DNA from: Paenibacillus luteus | Lineage (GTDB): Bacteria > Bacillota > Bacilli > Paenibacillales > Paenibacillaceae | Length of the DNA stretch: 64,000 bases | NCBI RefSeq assembly: GCF_006542765.1 | Contig: NZ_SKCD01000055.1 | Location: 186,001-250,000 of the forward strand | Direction of reading: 5' to 3' | Part shown: positions 52,696 to 60,642 of the stretch, one piece after another | Numbering within the stretch: the stretch's first letter is position 1 | Layout of the letters: each line of letters opens with the position of its first letter | Translations under genes and position numbers: made by a program | Notes under the pieces: model-generated | Database searches by the model: none | What the model saw: the letters and a program-made list of their open reading frames with translations, nothing else | What the model was told of the DNA's origin: nothing

Positions 52696-54153
52696 ATGAA
52701 TTTGAAAAAAAGAAACACTTGGCAGCTTGCCTGCATGATGTTGTGCGTGCTTGCTCTTGTTATTTCAGGCTGCGGCAAAAACAGCAATAACAATGCGGAG
52801 CCGACCGCAACGAGCAGTGGCGGAACGAACACAGCGACCGAAGAGCCGTCTGGCGATAAGCCTACGACCATTAAAGTCAGCAACTGGCCTAAGCCGAACG
52901 AAGAAGCTCAGGTTGCGATGTATGAAGAATACCTTAACAAGATGAAAGAGAAATATCCATTCATTACGGTTGATAAAGACGAGTGGGGCTACGATGTAAG
53001 CTCGTTCCTGCCGAAAGCGGCAAGCGGTGAGCTTCCTACCGTGTATGAGACGTTCTTCACTGAAGCGGACAAAATTATCAAGGCGAACTACGCCGCTGAT
53101 ATTACGGATATCATGACCAAAAACGAGTTTGATAAGTCGATTAACCCTGAGCTGCTCAAGCTTGTGCAAAAGGACGGAAAATATTACGGCATTCCAAAAG
53201 ACGGCTACGTTATGGGCTTAATGTACAACGTGAACCTGTTTAAGCAAGCGGGCCTTCTGGATGACCAAGGCGTGCCGAAGTTCCCGAAAACCTACGAGGA
53301 GCTTGCGGTAACGGCTCAAACGATTAAAGAAAAAACAGGCAAGTCCGGCTTCTTCTTCCCGACAAAAAACAACCAAGGCGGCTGGATGTTCATGAACATC
53401 GCTTGGGCCTACGGTGCGGAATTTGAAGAGCAGGTAGATGGCAAGTGGAAAGCGGTGTTCAATACGCCTGAAGCAGCAGCTGCTCTCCAATACGTGAAGG
53501 ACCTGAAATGGAAATACGATGTGCTGCCAGCGAATAATCTCGTTGATGTAGGCACGGACCTGTTCCAAATGTTCGGAACGGAGCAAGTAGCGATGAGCTT
53601 TGGTATTTCGGACTGGGGCAACGCTATTGTCCAAAACCTGAAGATGTCCAAGGATAACCTGGCGATGTCGGCGCTTCCGACAGGACCAAAAGGAAACGCG
53701 ACATTGCTTGGCGGTGGACTTTACATGTTTGCGCCGGATGCGACGCCTGACCAATTGGATTCCGCATTCAAATGGCTGGATGTGAGAGGCTTCTCACCGC
53801 AAACGTCAGCGGAAGCACTTAACGGATTAGAAACACAATCCAAAACGGCGAATGAGCAAGGCTTGATCGTAGGCCCTCATGGCCTTCGCGTATGGGTGAA
53901 CGAGGAGCGTATCAATGCTGAACAAGCGATTCTCGACAAATACACCAACGTAAACATGGCGATGTTCGATGACTACATGAATAACGGTTCCGCAGGCTTG
54001 CGTCCAGAGGTACCAGTGAATGCGCAAGAGCTTTACAAAGCGTTGGATGTTGTTATCCAAGCGGTACTAACGAACAAAAACGCTGATCCGGCACAACTGC
54101 TGGAGAAAGCAGCTGCTGATTTCCAGAAGGATTACCTGGATAAAGTGCAATAA
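52696..54153 (+). CDS. sugar ABC transporter substrate-binding lipoprotein
   Basis: 485 residues. The lipobox is VISGC after a typical signal peptide, followed by an Asn/Ala/Thr/Ser linker. The mature domain is a large solute-binding protein (TTIKVSNWPKPNEEAQ; FLPKAASGELPTVYETFFTE; YYGIPKDGYVMGLMYNVNLF; GTEQVAMSFGISDWGN). Its length places it with LplA-type binding proteins for oligosaccharides. ATG 52696 is used because the upstream frame reads through the cre site and promoter. It is served by the S4 promoter in addition to read-through from the permease genes. Confidence 0.92.
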   Translation: MNLKKRNTWQLACMMLCVLALVISGCGKNSNNNAEPTATSSGGTNTATEEPSGDKPTTIKVSNWPKPNEEAQVAMYEEYLNKMKEKYPFITVDKDEWGYDVSSFLPKAASGELPTVYETFFTEADKIIKANYAADITDIMTKNEFDKSINPELLKLVQKDGKYYGIPKDGYVMGLMYNVNLFKQAGLLDDQGVPKFPKTYEELAVTAQTIKEKTGKSGFFFPTKNNQGGWMFMNIAWAYGAEFEEQVDGKWKAVFNTPEAAAALQYVKDLKWKYDVLPANNLVDVGTDLFQMFGTEQVAMSFGISDWGNAIVQNLKMSKDNLAMSALPTGPKGNATLLGGGLYMFAPDATPDQLDSAFKWLDVRGFSPQTSAEALNGLETQSKTANEQGLIVGPHGLRVWVNEERINAEQAILDKYTNVNMAMFDDYMNNGSAGLRPEVPVNAQELYKALDVVIQAVLTNKNADPAQLLEKAAADFQKDYLDKVQ

Positions 54154-54194
54154 GCTTTGCTGCAAATGAAATGAAGGTTGGGCTAAGATCGAAA

Positions 54195-54244
54195 GTGGCT
54201 GTCCTGAAAGTAGGTGTTCGATGCTGAAGGGCAGCTTTTTCTTT
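54195..54244 (+). terminator. intrinsic terminator 1 after the binding-protein gene
   Basis: GGCTGTCC and GGGCAGC (imperfect stem) with TTTTTCTTT. Confidence 0.7.
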
Positions 54245-54300
54245 AAAAAGATCGCTTTTTCCTTATTGAAAAAGGTCTAGCAGAGGGGCGGCATGTCCCT

Positions 54301-54328
54301 AGTCACCTTTTGGTGACTTTTTATTTTT
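54301..54328 (+). terminator. intrinsic terminator 2
   Basis: AGTCACC-TTTT-GGTGACT followed by TTTTATTTTT. Two terminators separate the transport genes from the foldase gene. Confidence 0.88.
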
Positions 54329-54469
54329 ATGTGTGGTTTCTTATCCGATAAGAGCATTCCTAGCTGGAATTTCTAACTGGACTGAGTTAACTCCTGGGCT
54401 AACTCCATGCTCAATAAGGTCATTTGTATCCCGCCCACCGTGACTTCATTCGAAACTAACTTATTTAGT

Positions 54470-54546
54470 GGGGTAGATCTAGTTTTTAGATCTATTTTGA
54501 GTAAAGCAGCTAGTTTGGGAGAAATAGGTCTACTTTTTAGATCTAA
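54470..54546. repeat. TAGATCTA repeat pair, 51-base spacing
   Basis: Two elements aligned at 54470 (TAGATCTA-GTTTT-TAGATCTA) and 54521 (GAAATAGGTCTA-CTTTT-TAGATCTA) match the array at 33.8-34.1 kb and keep the exact 51-base spacing. ATGGCT and TTTTAGCGGGAATTT follow, also as in the first locus. A 68-codon frame (54407-54613) runs through them without a ribosome site. Confidence 0.85.
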
Positions 54547-54609
54547 ATGGCTCTGGAGTGGCGTTTTAGCGGGAATTTGGTTCGGTTACGCTTGGGAAGG
54601 AGGATGGAC

Positions 54610-55725
54610 GTGAGGAAGTGGCAAGGTGAGGTAACGGTTAAGCATAAAGAGCAGCGTCTGCGTGGGAATCGAAAGCTGGCCTTGTTTATTTTCATGTTGA
54701 TAGCGCTTACGGTGAGTCTGCTACTGTCTGGAGCGATGCAGAAGAAAACGGGCACGGCTGCTGATTTCATTGTCGTGAATGGCCAGCGCGTTTCGGCAGC
54801 TGAATTTGGTTTGTATCTGGATATGAGCAAAGCGCTCGTGGCTGACCATTTCAAGCAAGTTTACGCCGCTGAATACAGCGACCAATTTTGGACAGATTCC
54901 TTCTCGGGCGAAACTCCGCTTCAAATGCTGGTGGAAGAAGCGAAATCCAAGCTGATAAAGGCCAAAGTACTGCAGCAGTTAGCTGAGAAGGTTGGTGTCG
55001 CCGCGGATACGAGCTATGAGTCACTCCTTAGCGGGATGGAAGCCGAGAACGCCAGGCGAAGCAAAGCCGTTGCAGCGGGTGAAGTCGTTTATGGCCCAAT
55101 ATCTTTTGAGCTGGCGTCTTACTTCAGCTATTACATGAGCAATCTCGAAATCGCCACGACTGAAGCGCTGCAAAAGAGCGGCTGCCTCTCCATTTCGGAG
55201 GAGCAAGTCAAGCGCGAGTATGAAGCGAACAAGCAAGTTAAGTATACGCAACCGGGGGAAATCAAGCTTAAATGGGCAGCGCTTTCTTATGGAGAAGGCA
55301 CACCGTTTACCGACAAGAACGAGGCGCTGAGCGTTATGCAGCAGTTGAAGAATAAAGCTGCCGATCCGGCCGCTTTTGACAAAACCGCTAGCGGTCTGGG
55401 CATCGAAGTGCTGGACGCGAGCGTCACGAAAGCCACCCGCCGAACCGCCGCGTTAGAGAATCCCGCGGTGCTGCAAAGCGCAGAGAAGCTGCAAACCGGT
55501 CAGCTTGGCGATATTTTTGAAGAAAATGATGCGATTCATCTCCTCTATTGCATCTCACGTGGCGAAAGCCTAGCACTGCCCTATGATGAAGCGAAGGACG
55601 TCATCGCAAGCCAATTGCGAGCGGATCAATTTAAGCAAACGGTAGAGAAGTCACAGGAAGAGGCAGTCGTGGAGTGGAACGGCAAGTCTGCAGAAAAAAC
55701 GGGCCTTGCTTGGCTAGGCCAATAG
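54610..55725 (+). CDS. PrsA/SurA-type foldase, SurA_N-like with PPIase-like domain
   Basis: About 371 residues: one membrane anchor (KLALFIFMLIALTVSLLLSGA), then VVNGQRVSAAEFGLYLDMSK, a helical chaperone region and a C-terminal stretch resembling a parvulin domain (GEIKLKWAALSYGEGTPFTD, AADPAAFDKTASGLG, LQTGQLGDIFEENDAIHLLY). It would help fold exported enzymes of the cluster outside the membrane. GTG 54610 is chosen: AAGGAGG at 54597-54603 is six bases away, while ATG 54604 abuts it. It follows two terminators and the TAGATCTA repeats, and no S-type box is visible, so its promoter is unclear. Confidence 0.75.
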   Translation: MRKWQGEVTVKHKEQRLRGNRKLALFIFMLIALTVSLLLSGAMQKKTGTAADFIVVNGQRVSAAEFGLYLDMSKALVADHFKQVYAAEYSDQFWTDSFSGETPLQMLVEEAKSKLIKAKVLQQLAEKVGVAADTSYESLLSGMEAENARRSKAVAAGEVVYGPISFELASYFSYYMSNLEIATTEALQKSGCLSISEEQVKREYEANKQVKYTQPGEIKLKWAALSYGEGTPFTDKNEALSVMQQLKNKAADPAAFDKTASGLGIEVLDASVTKATRRTAALENPAVLQSAEKLQTGQLGDIFEENDAIHLLYCISRGESLALPYDEAKDVIASQLRADQFKQTVEKSQEEAVVEWNGKSAEKTGLAWLGQ

Positions 55726-55730
55726 AATCT

Positions 55731-55779
55731 TAGCTTCGCAGCTTGAGGAAAGCGCTTCATTAAGAAACGAAATTATAAT
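55731..55779 (+). promoter_or_regulatory. regulon promoter S7 (weak box) with cre
   Basis: TTAGCTTCGCAG ends at 55741 and is followed by CTTGAGG. The -10 is a perfect TATAAT at 55774-55779, 33 bases after the box. The box lacks the ACCA start and has one base less before TTG. A cre site, GGAAAGCGCTTCAT (55747-55760), lies between box and -10. Confidence 0.5.
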
Positions 55780-55803
55780 TTTAAAGAGAAGGAGTCATAC
55801 ACC

Positions 55804-58800
55804 ATGCTGAAAAAATGTACCAATATAGCGCTGGTATTCACCCTGCTTTGTATGCTGGCGCTGCCAGCCGCAGTGGTATCCGCGCATGAATCGGCATCGA
55901 TTCACGATGCGTTAACGGATAATTCCAAGATTTATGAGGCCTCCGAGAACTGGAGCCTAGACAACACGAACCCGCAATTTTTTGACGGGGACGAGTCCAG
56001 ATTGGTCAGAATGTCAACAACGACGGAGTATGCCATCTATGAACTAACCGGCATTCAGTCCTTTTCTCTTCAAGCCTATTATTTCTCCGGCTCGACGGCT
56101 GTCGTGAAATTTTACGGCTCCGCCGATACTGTGGCTTGGACAGAGATTCCATCCAACTACACGGATCCTGCGGGAACTGGAAGTGGCTGGTATGGAACGG
56201 TTTATAAGCCTGCGGGAGTGCTGCCTGGCAGCATCAATTATTTGAAAATCGAAGTAAGCGGTGACGTTGACAACTGGATGATGCAGCTTGGATCGGTTAG
56301 GGTATCTAATATTTCGACAGCTCCACAGAAGATTATCGACGAGTTGAATGACGTTTCCAAGCTTTTCTCGCACACCGCTAATTGGTCGGTGGACGACACG
56401 AATCCAGCCTTTTTTGGGGGGGATGCCTCCAGAATCGTAAGAACGGCTGTCTCGGATGAGTCCGTCGTTTACCATTTGCACGGCATTCAGCATTTTTCGG
56501 CCCGGCTTCATTCCTTTGCAGGTTCGACCGGAATCCTAAAGTTCTACGGTTCCTCGGACGCAGCGGTTTGGACGGAAATTCCGTCCGTGCATGATACGCC
56601 GCAGTCCACTGGGGATGGAGCGTGGTCCGGGGCTGCCTATACGCCTGCCGGTCCACTCCCAGCCAATATCGACTATTTAAAAGTAGAATTATCGGGTGAT
56701 GCGGCCAATTGGCTGATGCAGCTTGGATCGGTTGCGATTGCGAATACCGTTCCGGGCAGCGAAGGCGGCACCGGAGGCGAGGGCGACTATTTTGTCGACG
56801 CAGCAGCGGGCAGCGACAGCAATGACGGCAAATCGCAAAGCACAGCATGGAAGACCTTTGCAAACGTCAACAACACGACCTTTGCGGCAGGCGACCGCAT
56901 TTTGCTCAAGAAAGGCGGGGTTTGGAACGAACGGCTGTATCCAAAGGGCAGCGGTTCAAGCGAAGCGCCAATCGTTATCGACTCGTACAGCAGCGGCAGC
57001 AAGCCGATTATTAACGGAGGCGGCATGGCGGGCGGCGCTGTATATTTGCGTAATTCCTCCAACGTCATTATTCAAAATTTAGAGGTAACCAATTACGCGG
57101 CAGAGCGTGGCACCACTTACCGCGAAGGTATTTTGGTTGAAAATGCAAATGCAGGCACGCTTAGCAATATTAAAATTTTAAACAACTATGTGCATGACGT
57201 ATCGAGCAGCTTTAGATATCCGACAACCTCCGGGGCAGAAGGCGGCCCGCATGCGTTCGGCGGAATATCGGTTTATGTAGGCGGAACGACGGCAACGGAT
57301 AAATTCGACGATGTTCTCATCCAAGGCAATTTGGTAGAGCGGATCGGACGGACGGGTATCGTCGTGTGGGATCAGCGGTGGAACGGGCAGGATTTTGCAT
57401 CGACAAACGTGATCATCCGCCAAAACCATGTCACGCAAGCAGACAGTGACGGCATCCTAACATTTGGCGTGGATGGCGCTTTAATCGAGCATAACGTGGC
57501 AGAAGGCGGCGGGAACTACTCCGAGGTTGGGGAGTTTAACGGCTCAGCTGCAATTTGGCCAACGCGGGGCAAAAACAATGTCGTACAGTACAATGAATCC
57601 TTTAACACAAACAAGCCGGAAGGCGATGGACAAGGATTCAACCTGGATATTGACACAAAGGACAGCATCGTACAATACAACTACAGCCACAACAATAAGG
57701 GCGGGTTTATCTTGTTCGTGGATGCGCGTCTGACGCCTGGGGTGCTAACGGGATCATCGGACAATATCGTAAGGTATAACATTAGCCAGAACGACCTGAC
57801 GCACACGTTCAACTTTGCGGGCGGCGTTACGCCGGGCACGCAAATTTACAACAACAGTATTTACATTGGCACGGGTCAAAATACGAGAGTCATAGATCAT
57901 GAGTGGGATGAGGCGGGAGATTTGAATGCGCCGTATTCCTTTACGAACAATCTGGTCTACAATCTTGGGACGGGCGATTACTATTTGCCTGGAGTAAATG
58001 GACAGTTTGATCATAACTTGTTCTATGGCAACCATCCGCTTAACGAACCGGCCGATGCCAATAAAATTACGGCTAACCCGATGCTGGTCCACCAGGGCGG
58101 CGGCGGTACGGGCTGGGGTACCGTTGACGGTTACCGATTGCGGGAAGGTTCGCCTGCACTTGGTGCAGGCAAGCTGATTGCAGGCAACGGTGGCATGGAC
58201 TACTGGGGTAATCCGGTTTCTCAAACGGAAGCTCCAAATATCGGCGCATACAGTGGGGCGGGGCTTGATCCGGCAACGCTGCCTGAGCCTCCCGAGGATG
58301 ATTTAAGGCTTTATTATCAAGGTCTGAAAGTAATGCCGAGCATTACTGACGATGGCAAAGGAAGCAAATCGCTTCGCCTTCAATTTACGAACAGCTCTAC
58401 GGTAGACAGCTTAAGCATTGGCAAAATCTCATGGGAGGTAGGCGCAGATGCCGGTTCCAACGCGATAAGCGGAACGGACACGAAGGTGCCTACGGTTTCA
58501 CCGGGTTTGCAATCAACCTACGTGATTCCTCTCCCAGGCTTGTCCGAGGGCGTCCTTTATCCGCTTGATCTGACGGTGGAAATTGCGGGTTATGAGAGCA
58601 TACACATCACCAGAGAGATTGATTTCAACCGAATCCTCCATCAAACGGACAAGCGCGAGCCTGTCACGATTGATTTGGCACAGGGTGAAAATATGATCAA
58701 CGGATTTAAAGGCGACGATGATCTTAGCGGCAAGGTAAAGCTTCGTTGGGATGAGACTAATTTCTATCTTATGGCTGACATGAAAGACGATGTATTCAAT

Positions 58801-60438
58801 CATGCAGCTTCTGGTGCGAATATTTGGCAAAATGACGGCATTCAGTTTAGCGTGGCGCCAGGCGTACCGGGAGACAGCCAGTCTTGGTATGAGTATGGAA
58901 TATCGCAGACTCCGGATGGCCCGCAAATCTACCGTTGGTTGACGATGCAAGGGAAACCGACGGGAGCGGTAACGAATGGAAAGCTCAACGTCACTCGCAA
59001 TGAGGAGCAAAAGACGACTACTTACGAGCTTGCGCTGCCTTGGAGCGAGCTTTATCCGATGAAGATGGCAGCAGGCGACTCTTTAAGCTTCTCCATGCTA
59101 GTCAACGATAATGACGGTGGGGGACGCAAGGGCTATATCGAGTGGGGCTCTGGCATTGGCGGAGCCAAGGATCCGTTGCTCTTCCGTACGTTCCAATTGC
59201 TCGCGCCAGGAACAGACCAACCGCCAACACCGGGCGGAGGCACTGATACTGGCAGCGGCACTGGAAGTGGCAGCAGCTCTAATACTGTGGACAAAGGAAT
59301 CATAACGGCCAAACCGGCGAGCGCCGAGCAAGGCATTGCCAAAGTGAATGTGACAGAGGCAGAGCTTGCCAAAGCGCTTGAAGGCGCACAAGACGGGCGA
59401 GTGACGGTTAACGTTATTGCGTCCGGAGAGACATTAAAAGGGGCGTCCATTCATATTCCCCTAGCAAGCATTAAGGATTGGGGAACCAAGGCGAAGTCCG
59501 TAGTTGTTAAGGTTAACGGTGCTTCCATTGCAGTTCCAGTGGAAGATCTTTTAAGCCATCTTTCTTCCTCTTCCAAGGAAGTGGAAATTACGATTGCCGA
59601 GGTAGAGAATACAGTGCTTCCGCAAAGTTTACAGGCAAAGTGGAAAAGCAACCCGGTCTACGATTTTAAAGTGAAGATCGACGGGATCGCGATTCAAGCG
59701 TTTAACGGCAAGCCGGCTTTGACGGCAACCGTGAAATACGAGCTGAAGCAGGGAGAAGAAGCGCATCAGGTTGCAGCCTATTTCATTGGCGAAGATGGCC
59801 GGATGGAAGCTGTTAAGCAGGTGAAATATGATACGGCGTCAGGCACGCTTACGTTCGAGCCTAAACATTTAAGCTTCTATGGAGCGGCCTATGCGGATGT
59901 TCATTTTACCGATACGTCTGCGGCATCGAAAACGATGATTGAAGCTTTGGCAGCACGCGAGATCGTGAAGGGTGTGGGCGACGGGCGGTTTGAGCCTAGC
60001 CGCAGCATTACCCGCGCCGAATTCGTGCAGCTGCTTGTAAACGCACTTGGCCTAACGGCAGATGATGCGAAATCCACTGGCTTCGCAGATATTAAGGCGG
60101 ACGCTTGGTACTATTCGGCGGTTTCGACAGCGCAGGCGCTTGGCATCGTAAATGGCAAAGGAAACGGCATGTTCGGAGCGTCAGATGTCATTACTCGCGA
60201 GGAAATGGCAGTCATCACTTTCCGTGCATGGGGAACAGCTCTAGGCGAGTCATCTACACCAAGCGAAGCGGAGCCTTTTAAAGATCAAAACATCATTAGT
60301 GGCTTTGCCCTTGAAAGCATCGCTGCTCTGCGGCAAGAGGGTATTATTAACGGATACGCTGACGGCTCCTACAAGCCGAAGGGTCTAACGACGCGAGCGG
60401 AAGCCTCGGCTATTATTTACCGATTGCTAGGTCTGTAA
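55804..60438 (+). CDS. SLH-anchored right-handed beta-helix polysaccharide enzyme
   Basis: 1544 residues, exported (signal ends PAAVVSA) and bound to the cell wall. Order: two related ~145-residue carbohydrate-binding-like repeats (about 30-170 and 176-320; NWSLDNTNPQFFDGDESR against NWSVDDTNPAFFGGDASR); parallel beta-helix (329-820) starting YFVDAAAGSDSNDGKSQSTAWKTF; a beta domain (~860-940); a CBM9-like domain (~957-1126, WDETNFYLMADMKDD); a Gly/Ser linker; an unknown ~190-residue domain; and three SLH domains from 1369 to the end (FEPSRSITRAEF, FGASDVITREEM, YKPKGLTTRAEA). The beta-helix type is used by polysaccharide lyases and hydrolases; the exact reaction is unknown. The ribosome site is AGAAGGAG. 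Confidence 0.88.
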   Translation: MLKKCTNIALVFTLLCMLALPAAVVSAHESASIHDALTDNSKIYEASENWSLDNTNPQFFDGDESRLVRMSTTTEYAIYELTGIQSFSLQAYYFSGSTAVVKFYGSADTVAWTEIPSNYTDPAGTGSGWYGTVYKPAGVLPGSINYLKIEVSGDVDNWMMQLGSVRVSNISTAPQKIIDELNDVSKLFSHTANWSVDDTNPAFFGGDASRIVRTAVSDESVVYHLHGIQHFSARLHSFAGSTGILKFYGSSDAAVWTEIPSVHDTPQSTGDGAWSGAAYTPAGPLPANIDYLKVELSGDAANWLMQLGSVAIANTVPGSEGGTGGEGDYFVDAAAGSDSNDGKSQSTAWKTFANVNNTTFAAGDRILLKKGGVWNERLYPKGSGSSEAPIVIDSYSSGSKPIINGGGMAGGAVYLRNSSNVIIQNLEVTNYAAERGTTYREGILVENANAGTLSNIKILNNYVHDVSSSFRYPTTSGAEGGPHAFGGISVYVGGTTATDKFDDVLIQGNLVERIGRTGIVVWDQRWNGQDFASTNVIIRQNHVTQADSDGILTFGVDGALIEHNVAEGGGNYSEVGEFNGSAAIWPTRGKNNVVQYNESFNTNKPEGDGQGFNLDIDTKDSIVQYNYSHNNKGGFILFVDARLTPGVLTGSSDNIVRYNISQNDLTHTFNFAGGVTPGTQIYNNSIYIGTGQNTRVIDHEWDEAGDLNAPYSFTNNLVYNLGTGDYYLPGVNGQFDHNLFYGNHPLNEPADANKITANPMLVHQGGGGTGWGTVDGYRLREGSPALGAGKLIAGNGGMDYWGNPVSQTEAPNIGAYSGAGLDPATLPEPPEDDLRLYYQGLKVMPSITDDGKGSKSLRLQFTNSSTVDSLSIGKISWEVGADAGSNAISGTDTKVPTVSPGLQSTYVIPLPGLSEGVLYPLDLTVEIAGYESIHITREIDFNRILHQTDKREPVTIDLAQGENMINGFKGDDDLSGKVKLRWDETNFYLMADMKDDVFNHAASGANIWQNDGIQFSVAPGVPGDSQSWYEYGISQTPDGPQIYRWLTMQGKPTGAVTNGKLNVTRNEEQKTTTYELALPWSELYPMKMAAGDSLSFSMLVNDNDGGGRKGYIEWGSGIGGAKDPLLFRTFQLLAPGTDQPPTPGGGTDTGSGTGSGSSSNTVDKGIITAKPASAEQGIAKVNVTEAELAKALEGAQDGRVTVNVIASGETLKGASIHIPLASIKDWGTKAKSVVVKVNGASIAVPVEDLLSHLSSSSKEVEITIAEVENTVLPQSLQAKWKSNPVYDFKVKIDGIAIQAFNGKPALTATVKYELKQGEEAHQVAAYFIGEDGRMEAVKQVKYDTASGTLTFEPKHLSFYGAAYADVHFTDTSAASKTMIEALAAREIVKGVGDGRFEPSRSITRAEFVQLLVNALGLTADDAKSTGFADIKADAWYYSAVSTAQALGIVNGKGNGMFGASDVITREEMAVITFRAWGTALGESSTPSEAEPFKDQNIISGFALESIAALRQEGIINGYADGSYKPKGLTTRAEASAIIYRLLGL

Positions 60439-60517
60439 CGGCAATGGAAGAAGGTGTTTCATTCGGTTTATGCCGGATGGGGCATCTTCTTTTTTTCGCA
60501 AAAAAAGGCTAATTCGC

Positions 60518-60571
60518 AAACGATTTCGCAGGCTTGCCTCCTGTCGCAGCCAATTGGGCGAGTGCTATCAT
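60518..60571 (+). promoter_or_regulatory. regulon promoter S5: operator box and -10
   Basis: ACGATTTCGCAG at 60520-60531, then GCTTGCCTCCTG. The extended -10 TGCTATCAT has TATCAT at 60566-60571, 35 bases after the box. Confidence 0.7.
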
Positions 60572-60586
60572 TAAGGGATAACCTGC

Positions 60587-60600
60587 ATGTAAGCGCATTA
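60587..60600 (+). promoter_or_regulatory. cre site ATGTAAGCGCATTA
   Basis: A CcpA-type site 16 bases after the S5 -10 hexamer. Confidence 0.65.
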
Positions 60601-60642
60601 ATAAGCGGGTTAAATCAGTCAAACATTGCGGGGTGTCGATCG

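Noticed and set aside
54407-54613. 68-codon ORF through the second repeat pair
   Set aside because: No ribosome site; its peptide repeat comes from the 51-base DNA repeat. It overlaps the ribosome site of the foldase gene. Kept only as an observation in the repeat finding.
60454-60642. 63-codon N-terminal extension of the GH42 protein
   Set aside because: It spans the S5 operator, -10 and cre site; GH42 homology begins at the TTG with a ribosome site at 60643.
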